From NCBI GenBank assembly GCA_030998015.1, contig JARWMV010000033.1, forward strand, positions 104,436 to 168,435: a stretch of DNA of 64,000 nt, written 5' to 3'. This document shows, piece by piece, positions 11,656 to 23,587 of the stretch (its first letter is position 1; the number at the start of each line of letters is the position of its first letter). A program made the position numbers and the translations under genes. The notes beneath the pieces were generated by a model, which was given only the letters and a program-made list of their open reading frames with translations, ran no database searches and was not told the DNA's origin. The stretch comes from Ceratorhiza oryzae-sativae (Eukaryota; Basidiomycota; Agaricomycetes; Cantharellales; Ceratobasidiaceae).

Positions 11656-12735
11656 ATGCCTCCGCAGAGGTCACACAAGCCTTCTCGACCAGCCGCAGTA
11701 CAAGGACCGCCCACTGTTTGGTCCAACAACAGAGAGAGCTTTGAGGAGCTGTGGCGAGGCCAGTTTCAGCATGAGTCAAGAAGGAGCCCTGTAGATGAAC
11801 TAGCTGATCCTCCTGGTACGTTGGAACTTTTGTTCATGCATTTGCGAATGTAATCCTCAGACAGTTTACAGAGGTGTTGCGTACAGCCAACAATTTTTGT
11901 TTTGTGAACCGTGATACCTTCATCATGGTGGAATTGGGATCTCTCGATGCCAATAAGTGGGCTGCCTTTGATATGATAGCCCATATATCACCCTTGGAAA
12001 CCGGGAACGATCTCTCAGCAATCGCGTTAGCAGGGTGGGCACCCCTTCCCAACCATATAGGGACTGGTGCTTGGCAGATGGAAACCAAGTACACCCGCGT
12101 CCGTGTTCGATGGCCCCTGGCTCTGGATTACACAGAGATGCAGTACAATGGATGGAATGTGGTGTGAGTTTTCTCAATCTAAGTTATCATGTGGGACTTG
12201 GACTAACTTTCACGAAGGATCCGGTCTGTATGTATCCGTGACCCGGACACTAGGACATGTTACCTCCTGCAACTCCCTGACCCCGGCTATTCAGCCGTGT
12301 GGAACCAGACTATTGATCGCTGGGTGGGAACCGGTCCCAGCGGGGTGAGAGAGTTATTGCATGCATTTGTCCAGATTCCACTCCAGGGGGCATGCCCTCC
12401 ATGGTTCCCACGCTGGGTCATGCACCAGCTCCGCCGATACCATGGTTTGCAGGATGTGCTGGAAGAAAATGATACGAGTGGTACTGGTGATGGCCTTGGC
12501 AGTACCTGGCAATGGATGACGGCTGCTCAAGCTAGGTTGCTTGATGATGCTGTTGAGGTATGAGCAACTGTATTCGCCCTTAGTTCCCTCTGACGCTCTC
12601 AATTTGCAGCATGAAAGCTTGAGCACAGATAGAAACCAGAGAGAGGTGGGAGATGAAGGGAGTCAAGCTGGAACACAATCAAGAAGCAGTCGATCGAGCC
12701 CGTTGTTTCCAAGCTCTGATGTCTCTGATGGGTGA
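11656..12735 (+). CDS. Unknown 305-aa protein, four exons
   Basis: Exons are 11656-11815, 11872-12163, 12218-12557 and 12610-12735. The introns are 56, 54 and 52 nt with good GT and AG signals (for example GTACGT...TTTACAG). The phases close to 918 nt. The product starts MPPQRSHKPSRPAA. Its core is globular and Trp-rich (WAAFDMIAHISPLE, YNGWNVVIRSVCIRDPDT, FPRWVMHQLRRYHGLQD). It ends in an acidic/Ser tail. The family is not recognised. The Trp/Pro-rich core with a disordered tail suggests an intracellular protein, but no motif supports a role. The intron structure makes it a convincing gene despite the lack of an assigned function. Confidence 0.62.
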
Positions 12736-13924
12736 AAGATCAGAGCCAGTATGTGATTGCTCAACAGACCCTGCAGTTCTCCTAGCATTCATGATGTGTG
12801 AATGTTATGCAGAACGAACTTTATTTCCAGTGATTTGTCCATTTAAGAATCAGGATTCTTGTGATTTTTACAAGTATTTATTTCGCTCGATATTGTAACA
12901 AAGAAAAAAGAAAAGAAAAACAATTAAAAAAAAGACAAAATAGAGTAGATACACAAATAGAAAAGGCAGAAAAATTGACCCTGAAAGGTGACCTAGAAGT
13001 CGATCATTAGTTATGGAATGAGGTTAATTGGTGTAACAACAGAAAATTTTCAACGCCCTTGTATGTATCATGATGTGTAGCAGGGATTTGCTCAACATGG
13101 CAAGAACCTGGCCCATGAATAACCACTGACTTTCAGTGATCTGGCAATGTTTGCTGAATCTTTGGGTGTACCTCTAATAATTCAACTTACTCCGACTAGG
13201 TTTCTCTTCAATTGAGGCATGGCAAGAGACAATCATCAAATCAAATGAACTTGGAATATGACACTGTATTAACATGTAATTTGCGAACAGTGTGCACGGA
13301 ATGTCATCTGCTCTTCCCAACTGCATGACACAGGAATTGTTTCCCCAGTATGTTGAGCAAGATTCACTTGACGTTCAGGAGTACAATTAAATTTGCTGGG
13401 CAAAAATGCAGATGTTCCACAGAGGCCATTTACAAGGGGCCGGGCAGCAGCAGCTTGGCAACACATGAGCAGGTCTCTTATATGTGTGTTGTTTGTACTA
13501 TGTACCTCAGGTTGGCCATACACTTATTCACCGGTGAGACTTACTTGGTTGCAACGTCTTCTGTGCACACACGACGCGATGAGCTGCGCCTGCACTGGCT
13601 TGCTAACCTCCCACAGCAACGCCCGCAATGGCCATGGGCAAGGCGACAGAAGGCTTAAGTAGGCCGTCCACATGGCGGCATGTGTTCGTGCGCGCATCAG
13701 GCAGTTGTCGATATGCCAAATATGCATGCACCAGTTTGGCGTGTTAGCATCCCAACAATTGCAAACATGATGCGTAATCGGCAGCGCCGGCGGAGGTGGT
13801 ATGCCAACCCTTTGGCCCACCTGCGGGTGCTGTGTTCGAGCTGACGAGCAGCTCAAGTTACGCGTATGTGTGTAGGACAAGTGTTTATGCTTCCCGGCGG
13901 CTCGGTAGTCCCTCAATCACACTG
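12736..13924. other. Intergenic stretch with an A-rich run
   Basis: A purine/A-rich run lies at about 12897-12965. The rest shows no coherent coding frame, and CpG content rises sharply toward the minisatellite that begins at ~13925. Confidence 0.45.
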
Positions 13925-14950
13925 GGTCTGACAAGCGGCGCCCCTGAGAGCTGCCTACTCATCGCTCGCAACGCCCGCGAAGGCTGTTAACGAAGTGCCC
14001 GGCGGCGGGAGTCGGCTGTACATGTGTCGGTTGGTACTCCACACGCCGGTCACCGACGCCTCAGTTTGCTTTATTTTGGCGTCCAAGCGACCGGTCCGTT
14101 CAGGAGGCACACCCGACGTCGTCGTTGGCGCCCGCGAAGGCAGCCTGCCAATCCCTCATCGACCCGCGAATGCTGTGTGGGAGGTGTCAGGCGGCTCCAG
14201 TCTACCGCCCGCGTGTCCGTTGCGCCTGCTATGGCCCATCGACCGTTGACGTTCCACCTCTTGCGCAAACCCGGCGTGATGAGCGGCGCCCGCGAAGGCT
14301 GCCTACCCATCACCCGCAACGCCCGCGAAGGCTGTGTGCGGGGCGCCAGGTTGCTTGAGTGGGTCATCGACAATTTCGTTATGCTCGTTCGCGCCCGCCG
14401 ACCGTTGACGCTTGACCCGTTTCGCAAGCCCGGCGTGATGAGCGGCGCCCGCGAAGGCTGCCTACTCATCCCCCGCAACGCCCGCAAAGGCTGTGTGCGG
14501 GGGGCCAGGTTGCTTGAGTCGGCGTCCACGAGTCCATTGAGCTCCTTCGCCCCCGCCGACCGTCGACGCTCGAACCATTTCGCAAGCCCAGAGTAACGAG
14601 CGGCGCCCGTGAAGGCTGCCTACTCACCCTCCGCAACGCCCGCGAAGGCTGTGTGCGGGGTTCCAGGCTGCTTTGGTCGGCCGTCCGCGTGTCGGTCGTG
14701 CTTGTTTGTCGACGGCTGTGGTCAACCGGGATTCGGCACGTTGTCCAAGCCAGGCGTGATGAGCGGCGCCCGCGAAGGCTGCCTACTCACCCCTCGCCAC
14801 GCCCGCGAAGGCTGTGTACGAGGTGCCCGGCATCAACTGCCACCTATCGCCGGCTCACTCAAAGCGCCAACATGACCAGCGGCGCCCGCGAAGGCTGCCT
14901 ACTTGTCCCTCGCAACGCCCGCGAAGGCTGTACACGAAGTGTTGGATCGC
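13925..14950. repeat. GC- and CpG-rich minisatellite, ~159-bp period, about seven copies
   Basis: The box GAGCGGCGCCCGCGAAGGCT recurs at 14281, 14440, 14598 (variant), 14761 and 14878 (variant), with earlier diverged copies near 13931 and 14123. Offsets are 159, 158, 163 and 117. Each unit contains a second CCGCGAAGGCTGT box about 40 bp later. Because 159 is a multiple of three, a + strand frame stays open across several units (14024-14596) and repeats SGAREGCL / NAREGCVRGARLLE. Composition differs strongly from both flanks. Confidence 0.85.
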
Positions 14951-15650
14951 TCCAGCGAGACACGGCCCCGAGGTGGTCAGGTCGAGGATCAACATGCGTC
15001 ACGTGATCGAGGCGCGATCAACATATAAAGGGACTGACAAACACAGACCCTGGCACGTGACCCAAACGAAATTTAGGCACCGAGTTCTATACGTGAAACC
15101 CCGTTGCCCTCGCACCTCTCTGGCCTCAATAAATAAAGCGAAACCGAGGGTCCAGCAGTTTCAGTGTAGAAGAAATGGGTAGTACTGCTTGTTTTTGTGC
15201 ATTTTCCTCCCAATGTTAAGTAAGAATAAATTCCCCACGTGTAGGAGATACTCTTCGCTTTTAATGTAACGGAGGCAGATGGGGTTTGAGACTGACGGAG
15301 CTAGGCATTTCTGAACATGATGCTTCAGGCTATTAATTGCAGTTGAACCTCGGCCCACTGCGTCACCCCACAAAGCAGTCCTAAACGGCTGTATGTTAGA
15401 TCATGAACCCTGATTTCCTGGCCCCTTGACACGTGAGCTCCGACTGCACAATCCCTCGTGCTCTGTTGGTCACTACTGTGTGCGCCTCTGGCTAGGTTCT
15501 AATGCTCAGTCAAATTCATCGGTCTGACCCTAGATTTTAGACCCAGATCCCTGGATCCGCCACCGGCCAAGGAGCGACCACACTACATAAGGGTGATGGG
15601 ATAGGCAGTGCTTCAAGCTGATTCCTGCCTCTCACTCCAGTCCTGAAAGA
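14951..15650. other. Upstream region of the first zinc-finger gene
   Basis: No coding frame was recognised. CACGTGA occurs near 15000 and CACGTGAG near 15431. The stretch probably holds the promoter of the gene starting at 15651. Confidence 0.35.
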
Positions 15651-17169
15651 ATGTCCAACACAAGTGCCGATGCTGTAAGCCCAGATTCTTTTTGCTGAGA
15701 ATGTGCAATGTTGAATAATGGGCAGTTTTGCAACAATTGCTGGCATGATGACAATCTCATCAAATGTATGGACTGCGACATCCATTATTGCAAGCAGAGC
15801 GAGTCCGGTGATGATACGGCCTGCATAACTCTTGGAGCCTACGAAACTGAAGCATTTCGGTGTCGCCTCTGCTATGACCGAGTGCATGCTGTCGACGGGA
15901 GTGCTTGGCCGGTATGTGCTGCCATCCATCTTGACGCATCACACAATTAAATAATATGTCATATGGCGACAATGGCCAGCATATTCTCAGGCGACCCAAG
16001 TCACGTACTTCCCTCAAACCGCCAACGAGCTGCCAGCGGAATACCAAGCATTCCCGTTGTGTAGGTCTAGCGGTAATCATTCTCGCAGATGAGCAAAATA
16101 TTCCATCTGCGACTGGATTTGCACAACTGTTGCGTGGCCGGTGGGGCTCTAGGGCCCGTCCTGTGAGTTTCAGTAGCAAGTTGCATGACATGCAGTCAAT
16201 GAAGCTATTGTCTGGACAGCTACACTTATTAATCAAGAGGGTTTCATCAACTGGTAGAATCTCGAATGCGAGAACCGTGGAATGCAGCAAGTAAGCGAGG
16301 AGCATGCGCATCGTTGGCTGAACTGAAATCTTGTAAATACAGACGGTCGACCGAAAGTATGTGCCGTGCCGTGGTGATCTCGATGCTCTCGAATCGTGAG
16401 GGCCTACCAGATGGATCTTTGCTGTTGCAGGTAAAACATGAGCATTGCATACGTATCATGAATGGCCTGACTTCTCGCTACAGAGGCTCAGACAAAGCCG
16501 TACCACGTGGCCATTCAAGTGCGATTCTGAACACATTACTGGTCTGTATGTATTTCACGGGGGACAGCTGCCACAGACAGCGTCGTTTGCGCGCCAGCTG
16601 ATGGATGCAGTACAGCTTGATGAGTAAGCAGGAAACCAATGTGATAGAATGTTGATGAAGTGAACTTGATGACTTGCAGATTCCAATTCACACGCCTGGC
16701 CGTCTTCGGTACCATTCACCCTCAGCGTGAAATGACCAATGCGTTCCCCCCTGCGATTGCCTCTATATGCGAAGCCTGGGGTCAAACACCTGGTACATTC
16801 GAAGAAATTGCGATCAAGTGTCTTATGTTGGATCGTCATACTGAGGCTCTGATTCTCGGCTTGGCTGAAAAAGGGCAACGGGCAGTTGTCGTTTCCCCCC
16901 ACGACTTTGGGGCCACTGGGTGGCACGCTACAGCTCCCTTGGGTCGATGCGAGTGTAGTGGGACGGGAAGGCCTGACCCAAAAAGATGGGTGCTTGTCCC
17001 TCCACGCAAGCCTGAAGCATGCACTCGTGTCATGCTGCAGTGCAGCTGGTGTCAGGCCCAGAAGGAGCTGGTCAAGCCTAATGGGTCACCAACCCCTCGA
17101 TTTTGCGTCGGGAGGTATTACATGTCAGTGGGGAGTGGCAGCCTGGAGAGCAGAACCACGGATAGCTGA
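15651..17169 (+). CDS. PHD-like zinc-finger protein, 393 aa, paralogue 1
   Basis: Seven exons: 15651-15674, 15726-15911, 15980-16162, 16220-16290, 16343-16430, 16484-16623, 16680-17169 (1182 nt, phases consistent). The N-terminal residues form a PHD-like finger: FCNNC, then CMDCDIHYC, then FRCRLCYD. Next comes an alternation of hydrophobic strands (VGLAVIILADE, AVVISMLSNREGLPDGSLLL, GLYVFHGGQL), then RLAVFGTIHPQ, a helical segment, and a Cys-containing C-terminal part (RCECSG...CSWCQ). A paralogue on the opposite strand at 22074-23587 aligns through the whole length, with identical intron phases from intron 2 onward. The strand order resembles a caspase-like fold with the GG loop at the usual Cys position, but the catalytic pair is not intact here, so this is a guess. 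The function is unknown. Confidence 0.66.
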
Positions 17170-17630
17170 GTAGTGGTTGGCTGGGCATATAGTGCCTTCA
17201 ATTGAATTGCATTTTGGCATATGGTGTGATATATCGATTGTACAGAAGGATAAAGCTCAATGTGCACGTATGTATTGCATATCATCACATTGGTGATATT
17301 CTGTCGTCAAACCAGATTCCCTCGATGGAGTCACCCCTGTGGCTGATACAGAGCACTATGTCTCAGCAAAATACCTTTCCTCTGAGATGCAACTTAATAT
17401 CACACAGGGGAGAGGGGATGTGTTTCAACATTTGATTAAATACATGGTCACATTTTAAGGGGAGGGGGATCCAATGGGGGGGGGGGATAAACATAAATTC
17501 ATATCAAAAAATGCAACACTGCCACGAGGAGCCGGGACTGTAGCGACACAGTTGACCTGCCTGATCGAAGGAAATGTCAGTCAGAGTGCCAGGATGTGCG
17601 CCCCGTTCGATACTCACCAGGGCCGTCAAG
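17170..17630. other. Intergenic region between convergent genes
   Basis: Contains a GGGGG-rich run at 17457-17487 including ten consecutive G. No coding frame was recognised. Confidence 0.4.
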
Positions 17631-19234
17631 CTACACCTGAGGGGTGAACTCGTGGGACTGTTCCCGCTGCCGCCGCTGCACATCTTGGCCACCTCGAGGG
17701 CCAACTCGTGACGCCCCAGCACCAGGCTGAGGAAGGAAGAATGGCTGGGGGGCGCGAGGGTGGGGCATCGATGACGAAGTGCTGGCAGAGGGAGTGCCGG
17801 ATGTCGAGGGGGCGACGGAGGGGGCGGCTGAGGGCGGAGGAGCAGTGACACGCATGTCCTGGGAGCCCACATTCCCTGCGGTCATTGTCGGGGGCTCGTC
17901 AATATGCCCAGTCGCCCGCTCTGCCAGGGGCTGCACCGAGCCTTCCTCGACTTGCGCATCCAAGCCGCTGCTTCCTGCCTGTGACTGACCTTCGGGCGGA
18001 AGCTGCGCCTCGTGCGCCGCGTTCCTCACGATCAGCTGCTGTACAACGCCCGGGTGGGGGTGCGGCTCCTTGCCCTGCGGAGTCGCCGACTTCTTCGTCA
18101 CTGGGTCCCAGCTGGTCGACGTTGGAACACCGCTCTCAACGTCATCGACGATTGAGCCCGCATCTGAGTCATCAGCCTCGTCATCCCCGGGTTGGCTCTC
18201 CAGGGCCGCCCACTGCTCCTCGGTCTCCGGGGCCCGCTTCCCTTGCCCCCGGGCAAACCGACACTCGCCGAGCATCGCCAGGCGCTCAGGGTCACCCTCA
18301 ATATGCCTTGGCAGCCCACGCTCCAGCCGCATCATCTCGATCGCCCACCGATTGCAGAACCATGGCCGGGGCTTGCTCACGTCGACGTCCAACCACTCGG
18401 GCAGCTCTTCGCCCACTCCCGTCGCTGCCCGGTAGGCCCAGAGCGCTCGAGTATGGTCGAAAAATGGCGCATATGCCTTGTCCGGGTTCTGGACAACATA
18501 CTCCGCCCCATCTCTGTCTGCACTTGGGAAGATGACGTTCCTCAATCTTCAATATATTGATTAGAGCAAATCGATCACAATATATTTAGCGTGCATACCG
18601 GCAGCCCAAGAACCTGAACTCCCCTGCGTGTGGCGTCTTCACTCGAGCCACCAGGAACGCTGTCTGGAGCTGCCATACGTCGGGGTGGCTGCCGGAGTTC
18701 AAAGGCGTGTGCCCCGAGTACGTTCGCGTCAGCCGGCGAGCACCGTCGTTACCTGGGTTCATAACCCCGTACAGGTCGTAGACGTTGCTGTCGTCCTTGT
18801 CGCCTGGGGCGTGGAATTCTGGTGCCACCAAGTCATGTGTGCCGGACGCGCAGAGGAACCAGGAATTAACAAGTCGTGGGTATACAACTAGCCATAATGT
18901 TATTAATAATTAATATATATCGCATGAAAAATTAGCTAAGCTTACACTTGTGGCCCTTGGGAAGCTTGACGCGGTTCTGGTCGCGAGCCCCGTAGTTTGC
19001 TTCCGACCGGAATTCATACTCCTTGGCTGGAGAGAATTCGTCAAATCCCTTCTTCTTTAGAAGGGTGGGCTGCCTCTTCGACGCTACCATAGCCTTCCGT
19101 GTTTCGTTGACACGGCTTTTCAGCTGCCTCAGTTGTGCGGGGGATACCCTCGCCGAACTTCCAGGTGCAGGTTGCTGTGCCGATGCGCGTGACGAGGTGG
19201 CTGCATTGCCTTGGGTACGAGTGGAGGGGGCCAT
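17631..19234 (-). CDS. Unknown 497-aa protein, three exons
   Basis: Exons are 19234-18946, 18887-18599 and 18546-17631. The introns are 58 nt (GTAAGC...GCTAG) and 52 nt (GTATGC...TGAAG). The phases close to 1494 nt. The first ~100 residues are disordered (Ser/Ala/Gln) and basic (RQPTLLKKKGFDEF). The middle ~170 residues are globular, with VAPEFHAPGDKDDSNVYDLY, NSGSHPDVWQLQTAFLVARV and FFDHTRALWAYRAATG. The last ~200 residues are low complexity (Pro/Ser/Ala/Gln) and acidic. That architecture (disordered, globular core, disordered) is common in nuclear proteins, but no domain is recognised. Start chosen as the first ATG of the exon, upstream of which the frame closes. Confidence 0.62.
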
Positions 19235-19918
19235 TGGTAATTGACAAGGGAACAGTTTGGGAATCGGCAGCGTGCTGGGCGGGGGGGGGGGGGTTGGACC
19301 CCCAATGGTTGAGTTGCAAGAGTCATTATATACATGGGGCAGGGTCCCAGGGTGTACTTGTCGCGAAGCTCAAATTCAACGTGACGATGCGTTCGCATCA
19401 ACGATCAGATTGATGTCATGCGGCAGTGTCAGGAAGCCACTTGGATGGTTTTGAACGATCCCATGGCTTCGAAAATTGGCCAGGCGATCGCGTTCATCTA
19501 TTGTGCATGTGTGGCAAGCGTTTGAAAGCACTTGGCTTGCTTTGTCCAATTTCTTCTGGTTCCAATGGTTGCACCTCTGAGTACTCAAAGATAGCAATAT
19601 GATCTGTCTTGGGCAACAGCGCTTCACATGCAGCATTACGAAGCAAGCATGGCGATACTTATGCGTACAATTCTACAACAAATGTGCCCACACTGGTTGT
19701 TTTGGTTGACATCAATGCAAATAATTGAAGGCGATAGATTAAAACAAGTGTCGGTATTGAGAGGTGTACATATCCTATGCCACACTATCACTGAAGCGCA
19801 ATCCTCTGAACTGGCGTGACACCCAACCGAGCTAACTCCATCAAGATAAAGTTACCCCATCTCCGGTCGCTTGCATCCTTTGCTACGCCTTGCCTGAACT
19901 CCCGCTCAATATTTATTG
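19235..19918. other. Intergenic region with a poly-G tract
   Basis: A run of about 13 G sits near 19278-19292, just upstream of the 497-aa gene. No gene was recognised in the remainder. Confidence 0.4.
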
Positions 19919-21500
19919 TCAGCCCAAGGGGGCAAATTTCAAGGAGTATGCTGCTCTATTAGTTTCAGTAGGATCCTGCTGACGTGGGTCATGCACGCAC
20001 TGAACAATCCGTGCCAGAATTCTACGCTGCCCAACTGTATCACTGAATTCTTGATCAAAGTCAAAGCGAGTTCCCAGTGTGAGCTTGAACGGGAAGGTAT
20101 GGGTAATCTCGCTGTGCCACGGTGTACCAAGTAGCTCTGAGATGTTGCCGCTCAGTGACCGGAGGTTTGGATACTGAGCAAATTCTACCAAGTCGTTAGG
20201 TGTCAGAGCCTGCCTCATAACTGATATCTGCGTCAAATGCCTCCAGTGAGGTACTGAGCCAGGGTGGAAGCAGCGAAAGCCGGTTGTAAATGGAAGCTGG
20301 AAGTTGTAAAGCCGAAGCACTTTCAGCTCAAGGCAGGTCAGGTACTGCACCATGGACAAGCTCAGACGGTAGGGCTCGTCCTGCTCATCCTTCAGCGCGA
20401 CGAGCACCAAATTCTGGAGCAATTGTGAGGTGCCAATGAGCGTAAAAAGGCGCACATAGAAAGGGTGATCGGATCCGGTCAAGTCCCACATGGGCATCAA
20501 CGCAACACGCAAGGACTGGACATGGCTCAGGATCCCAGGGGCGGAGAGGAGATGCAGACTGAAGTTGCTAGTGACATTTTTGAGCTCCAAGGTTCGCAAA
20601 CATGGGAAAGGCTGTTCTGGCACCTCCATGTTAGCGACGTTTGCAAGTGAGTCCGAATCCGCACCAAAACGACCCCGGATGATCAGATGTTCCACTCGCG
20701 AGGTGGCAAGTGCCTCAAGCCCACTAAGCGTGAGCATCCATTGGGTGGTACACAGATATGTGAGGCTGGGAAGGAACGTTTGAAGTCCCAGATGGACTTC
20801 CTCCCGTGTGCCCTGACCCTCTGGAAATATACTCAGCTGCTGGAATTGCGCAGTTGACTGAGCAGTGGCCTGGATGGCATTGAGAACCTGAACCACATCG
20901 GCCACAGTTGATCGAGGGTAGCCAGTGCTAGCGGGAATGACCTGGAAGCTGACAAGGCTGGGGCTTGCTAATACCGATGCCAGCGGACCGCATTCAAGGA
21001 ATGTTTCGGCATCCCAGGTTGCCGATATCGTGACGTACTCCAAGCGCGGGAACAATGCTCTCCCAGCAGTAACCCCTATCTTGACCAGATTGTCTAACCC
21101 GGCATACAGAGGCCGCCTCTCTGGATCTGGGTACACTTCGAGCACCTGAACCAACGAAGTCAAAGCCAGAAATCGCTCTATCTGTGATCTCCGAAGCCGA
21201 TGTGGTGATGGTATCTGCATCTTGCCCAATGACTTGTGATACAACTTAGTTCGGAAGAGGCTATCTCACCTTGATCTTAACTCCTGTCTGGGCAGGTCGA
21301 GCCCCCAGCTTGCGTTTCAGAATTGCCAGAACAGTCCCTAGACCTGGGACAGTACGCCACCCTTCCCCATTGAAACGGGCGTAATTCCGCCTCGACGTTT
21401 GTGCCAGCCTCCGGAAATCCCGTGAGTCGAGATACTGCCCAGTGACTGTCAAAAGTTCGTCGGCATTGTGGAAGCGTGATGCGGCGGTGTGGAAAGACAT
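19919..21500 (-). CDS. F-box protein with a leucine-rich C-terminal region, 510 aa
   Basis: Exons are 21500-21270 and 21220-19919, with a 49-nt intron (GTGAGA...GCAAG). Residues ~10-50 (ADELLTVTGQYLDSRDFRRL and AQTSRRNYARF) fit the F-box pattern: Leu-rich start, D/R-rich turn and the L..TSR...Y end. The remaining ~430 residues are a series of Leu-rich segments (LFPRLEYVTISA, LPSLTYLCTTQWML, CLRTLELKNVT, CLELKVLRLYNFQLP), as in the irregular LRR-like arrays of basidiomycete F-box proteins. The expected role is substrate recognition in an SCF ubiquitin ligase. Such genes are hugely expanded in this fungal group, so no substrate can be inferred. The frame is intact. Confidence 0.78.
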
Positions 21501-22073
21501 GGCTTGAGCGTTGGAAAAGATGAGCGTGTGTGTTTTTCTGGTGCGTCGCTCCTATGGTTCTTATATCTGGTAGCACACACAGCCACCACTGACCGTCGAT
21601 CACATCCCTCAGGCCACGTGTTAACAATTGGTGTCAACTCGGACAACGATCAACCACGAATATGGATGACAGGGTCCACCGCTACGGTCCGAGTAAGATG
21701 CTGATTTGATGCAGGCTTGCCGGAACGGGGGTTTCTTGGGTTGTTTGCGGCTGACTTGGCCAAGAAGAGTTTTTGTGCTGGGATTAGTAAAAGATCGGCT
21801 CTCGCTAAGGTGAAGAGCACTTAACCCAAATAGTGCTTGAGTTAGGATTCTCCACAGTAAGTCTTTGTTTGGCTTACTCATCCACCAACGTTGCTGAGAG
21901 ATTGGCACCAAGCGATCTATAACGCATTGTAGATACAACTTACTGTTTTCTTTGCTGCCCAATTAATTTTCAGAACTGTGTACAGACTCAAGCCTATATG
22001 CATTGTCAGGTACATCATTTACAGACTTTTGAAAAGTTTGACCTTCACAGTGGAAATATATATCCTACAGATA
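21501..22073. other. Intergenic region
   Basis: Holds the promoter side of the F-box gene and the 3' end of the next minus-strand gene. No repeat or RNA gene was recognised. Confidence 0.4.
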
Positions 22074-23587
22074 TCAGGGATTTGAACGAAGGGCAGAGAC
22101 CACTACACTTAAGCTATGAGGAAAGTCACCGGGCCACTCGACCAAGACATAGGTGAATCCAGCAACACTTTTCTCGGGGGGCACCACAGATGCCTCGGGT
22201 ATGCTCAGCATAAAGACCCTCTTGCAACACTGCTTTGTCAATATGATTTGACGTCTGGATGATAAGTCCCCTCTGCCACGCTTTACCCTTTGAAGGGCTG
22301 CCTGACATCCAGGTGCGCAGGGAAGTTGCAAGTCTAGCCCACCCACCCTTGCAGCACTGGCATTTCGCAGAACCATCGGTGGCAGCCCGCTGCTCATCCA
22401 AACAATGTCAGTGTGAGCTCGCACATTCTCGTCTCTGCAGTAGCTCTGGACAAGAGCCTCTTCCACGCCAGTATGGTATGTGAAAAGCTCGGTGACAAGC
22501 AATCCATAGAACCCGTTGAGCTGACTGGTGATCAATCTTGGGTGCAGCGGTGCAAACACATGTCCAAATATTTGAGTCCTATGGCGACGCAGCTTATCAG
22601 CCACTAATATCACAGAGAGTGTGTAAAACTGACTCTGTGATCCAAGAGGTCAGCCGAGGGGCCAGTGGGTTGGTCCTAGCAGAACTGAAGTTGCCGCCAC
22701 AACTTGTGACAAAGAGGTAGCTGGCGGGAAACTTCTGATAGATCTTACGCCACCCAGGGCGATCAAACATATTGGAAAGCATCTTTGATCAATTAGTCTA
22801 TGAAGCTACCTGTTGAGCCACGAAAACCTACTGTAATTTCATCCAGGACGGCTGGGTCCTCGTTCTCGTCTCCGTCAATCAACACCCATCCTCCCTCGAG
22901 TACAGTCTCCGTTACCAGAACCACACAAAGGCTGGCATGAGTAGGAACAGTTTCACTGATTCATCTTCAGTACGGTTTTGATCAAGGTTGCCACTTTGAA
23001 GATGCAACTCACGATAGCCATGAGTAGTATCTCAGCTCATTCTTCATTGCATCCTCAGCCGTGCTCCGCCAGCTCAGAATCTAAGTGGCGAGGTCAGTCA
23101 GATCCAATAACAGCAAAATCAGCCAGAACAACTCACCTGCACATTTTTAATTCTCAGCGCGCCTTCGATGGTGTTCATCAGATGCAGTGCCTGTGCTTTG
23201 AAGCACGGTGTGTGCATTACCACCAGTGCGACAGTGCCTCGAGCATGCTCTTGAATGCGTATGTACTAAGCAATACTTTATCATATATCGCTTTGGCTGA
23301 GGACAGGGAACGTGCTTACTGGGCAGGTCTTGCGTTTGTCGTTGCAACATGCAGGGCAGCAATATGTAGCTACTTCTCCACTCAACTGCGTAGTTGCACA
23401 CTCCCGACAATAGGAAATGCGGCACATCTGACACACAATCCAGTTACAGGAAACAACGCCGCCACAGATGCAACAGCTGGTCTCTGGCATACGTGTCGTT
23501 TAGTAAACACTTGGTGTCAAATTGAATGGATTAACCTTGTCCTTGGCCAACCACTTGGAAAGGGGATGCAGTGGATGGAGCAGACAT
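22074..23587 (-). CDS. PHD-like zinc-finger protein, 390 aa, paralogue 2
   Basis: Seven exons: 23587-23536, 23483-23320, 23247-23137, 23080-23013, 22955-22832, 22782-22634, 22578-22074 (1173 nt). Introns are 49-72 nt. The product begins MSAPSTASPFQVVGQGQ, then a Cys-rich finger (SCCICGG, CQMCRISYCREC, CCPACC). It continues like the paralogue at 15651-17169: TVALVVMHTP, SLCVVLVTETVLEGGWVLI, YLFVTSCGGN, APRLTSWITETQIFGHVFAP. Phases of introns 2-6 match that gene exactly (0,0,2,0,2). The segment VTSCGGN after a hydrophobic strand recalls the catalytic Cys loop of caspase/CHAT-type peptidases, and the strand ending VTET...EGG sits where their His would be, but no His is there. If the fold is right it is probably inactive. 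The function is unknown. Confidence 0.66.

Noticed and set aside
14024..14596. Treating the satellite frame as a confirmed protein gene
   Set aside because: The frame stays open because the period is a multiple of three. Start and end are not supported, so it was left as a repeat with a finding attached.
17457..17487. G-quadruplex regulatory element
   Set aside because: A G-run is present, but nothing besides composition supports function.
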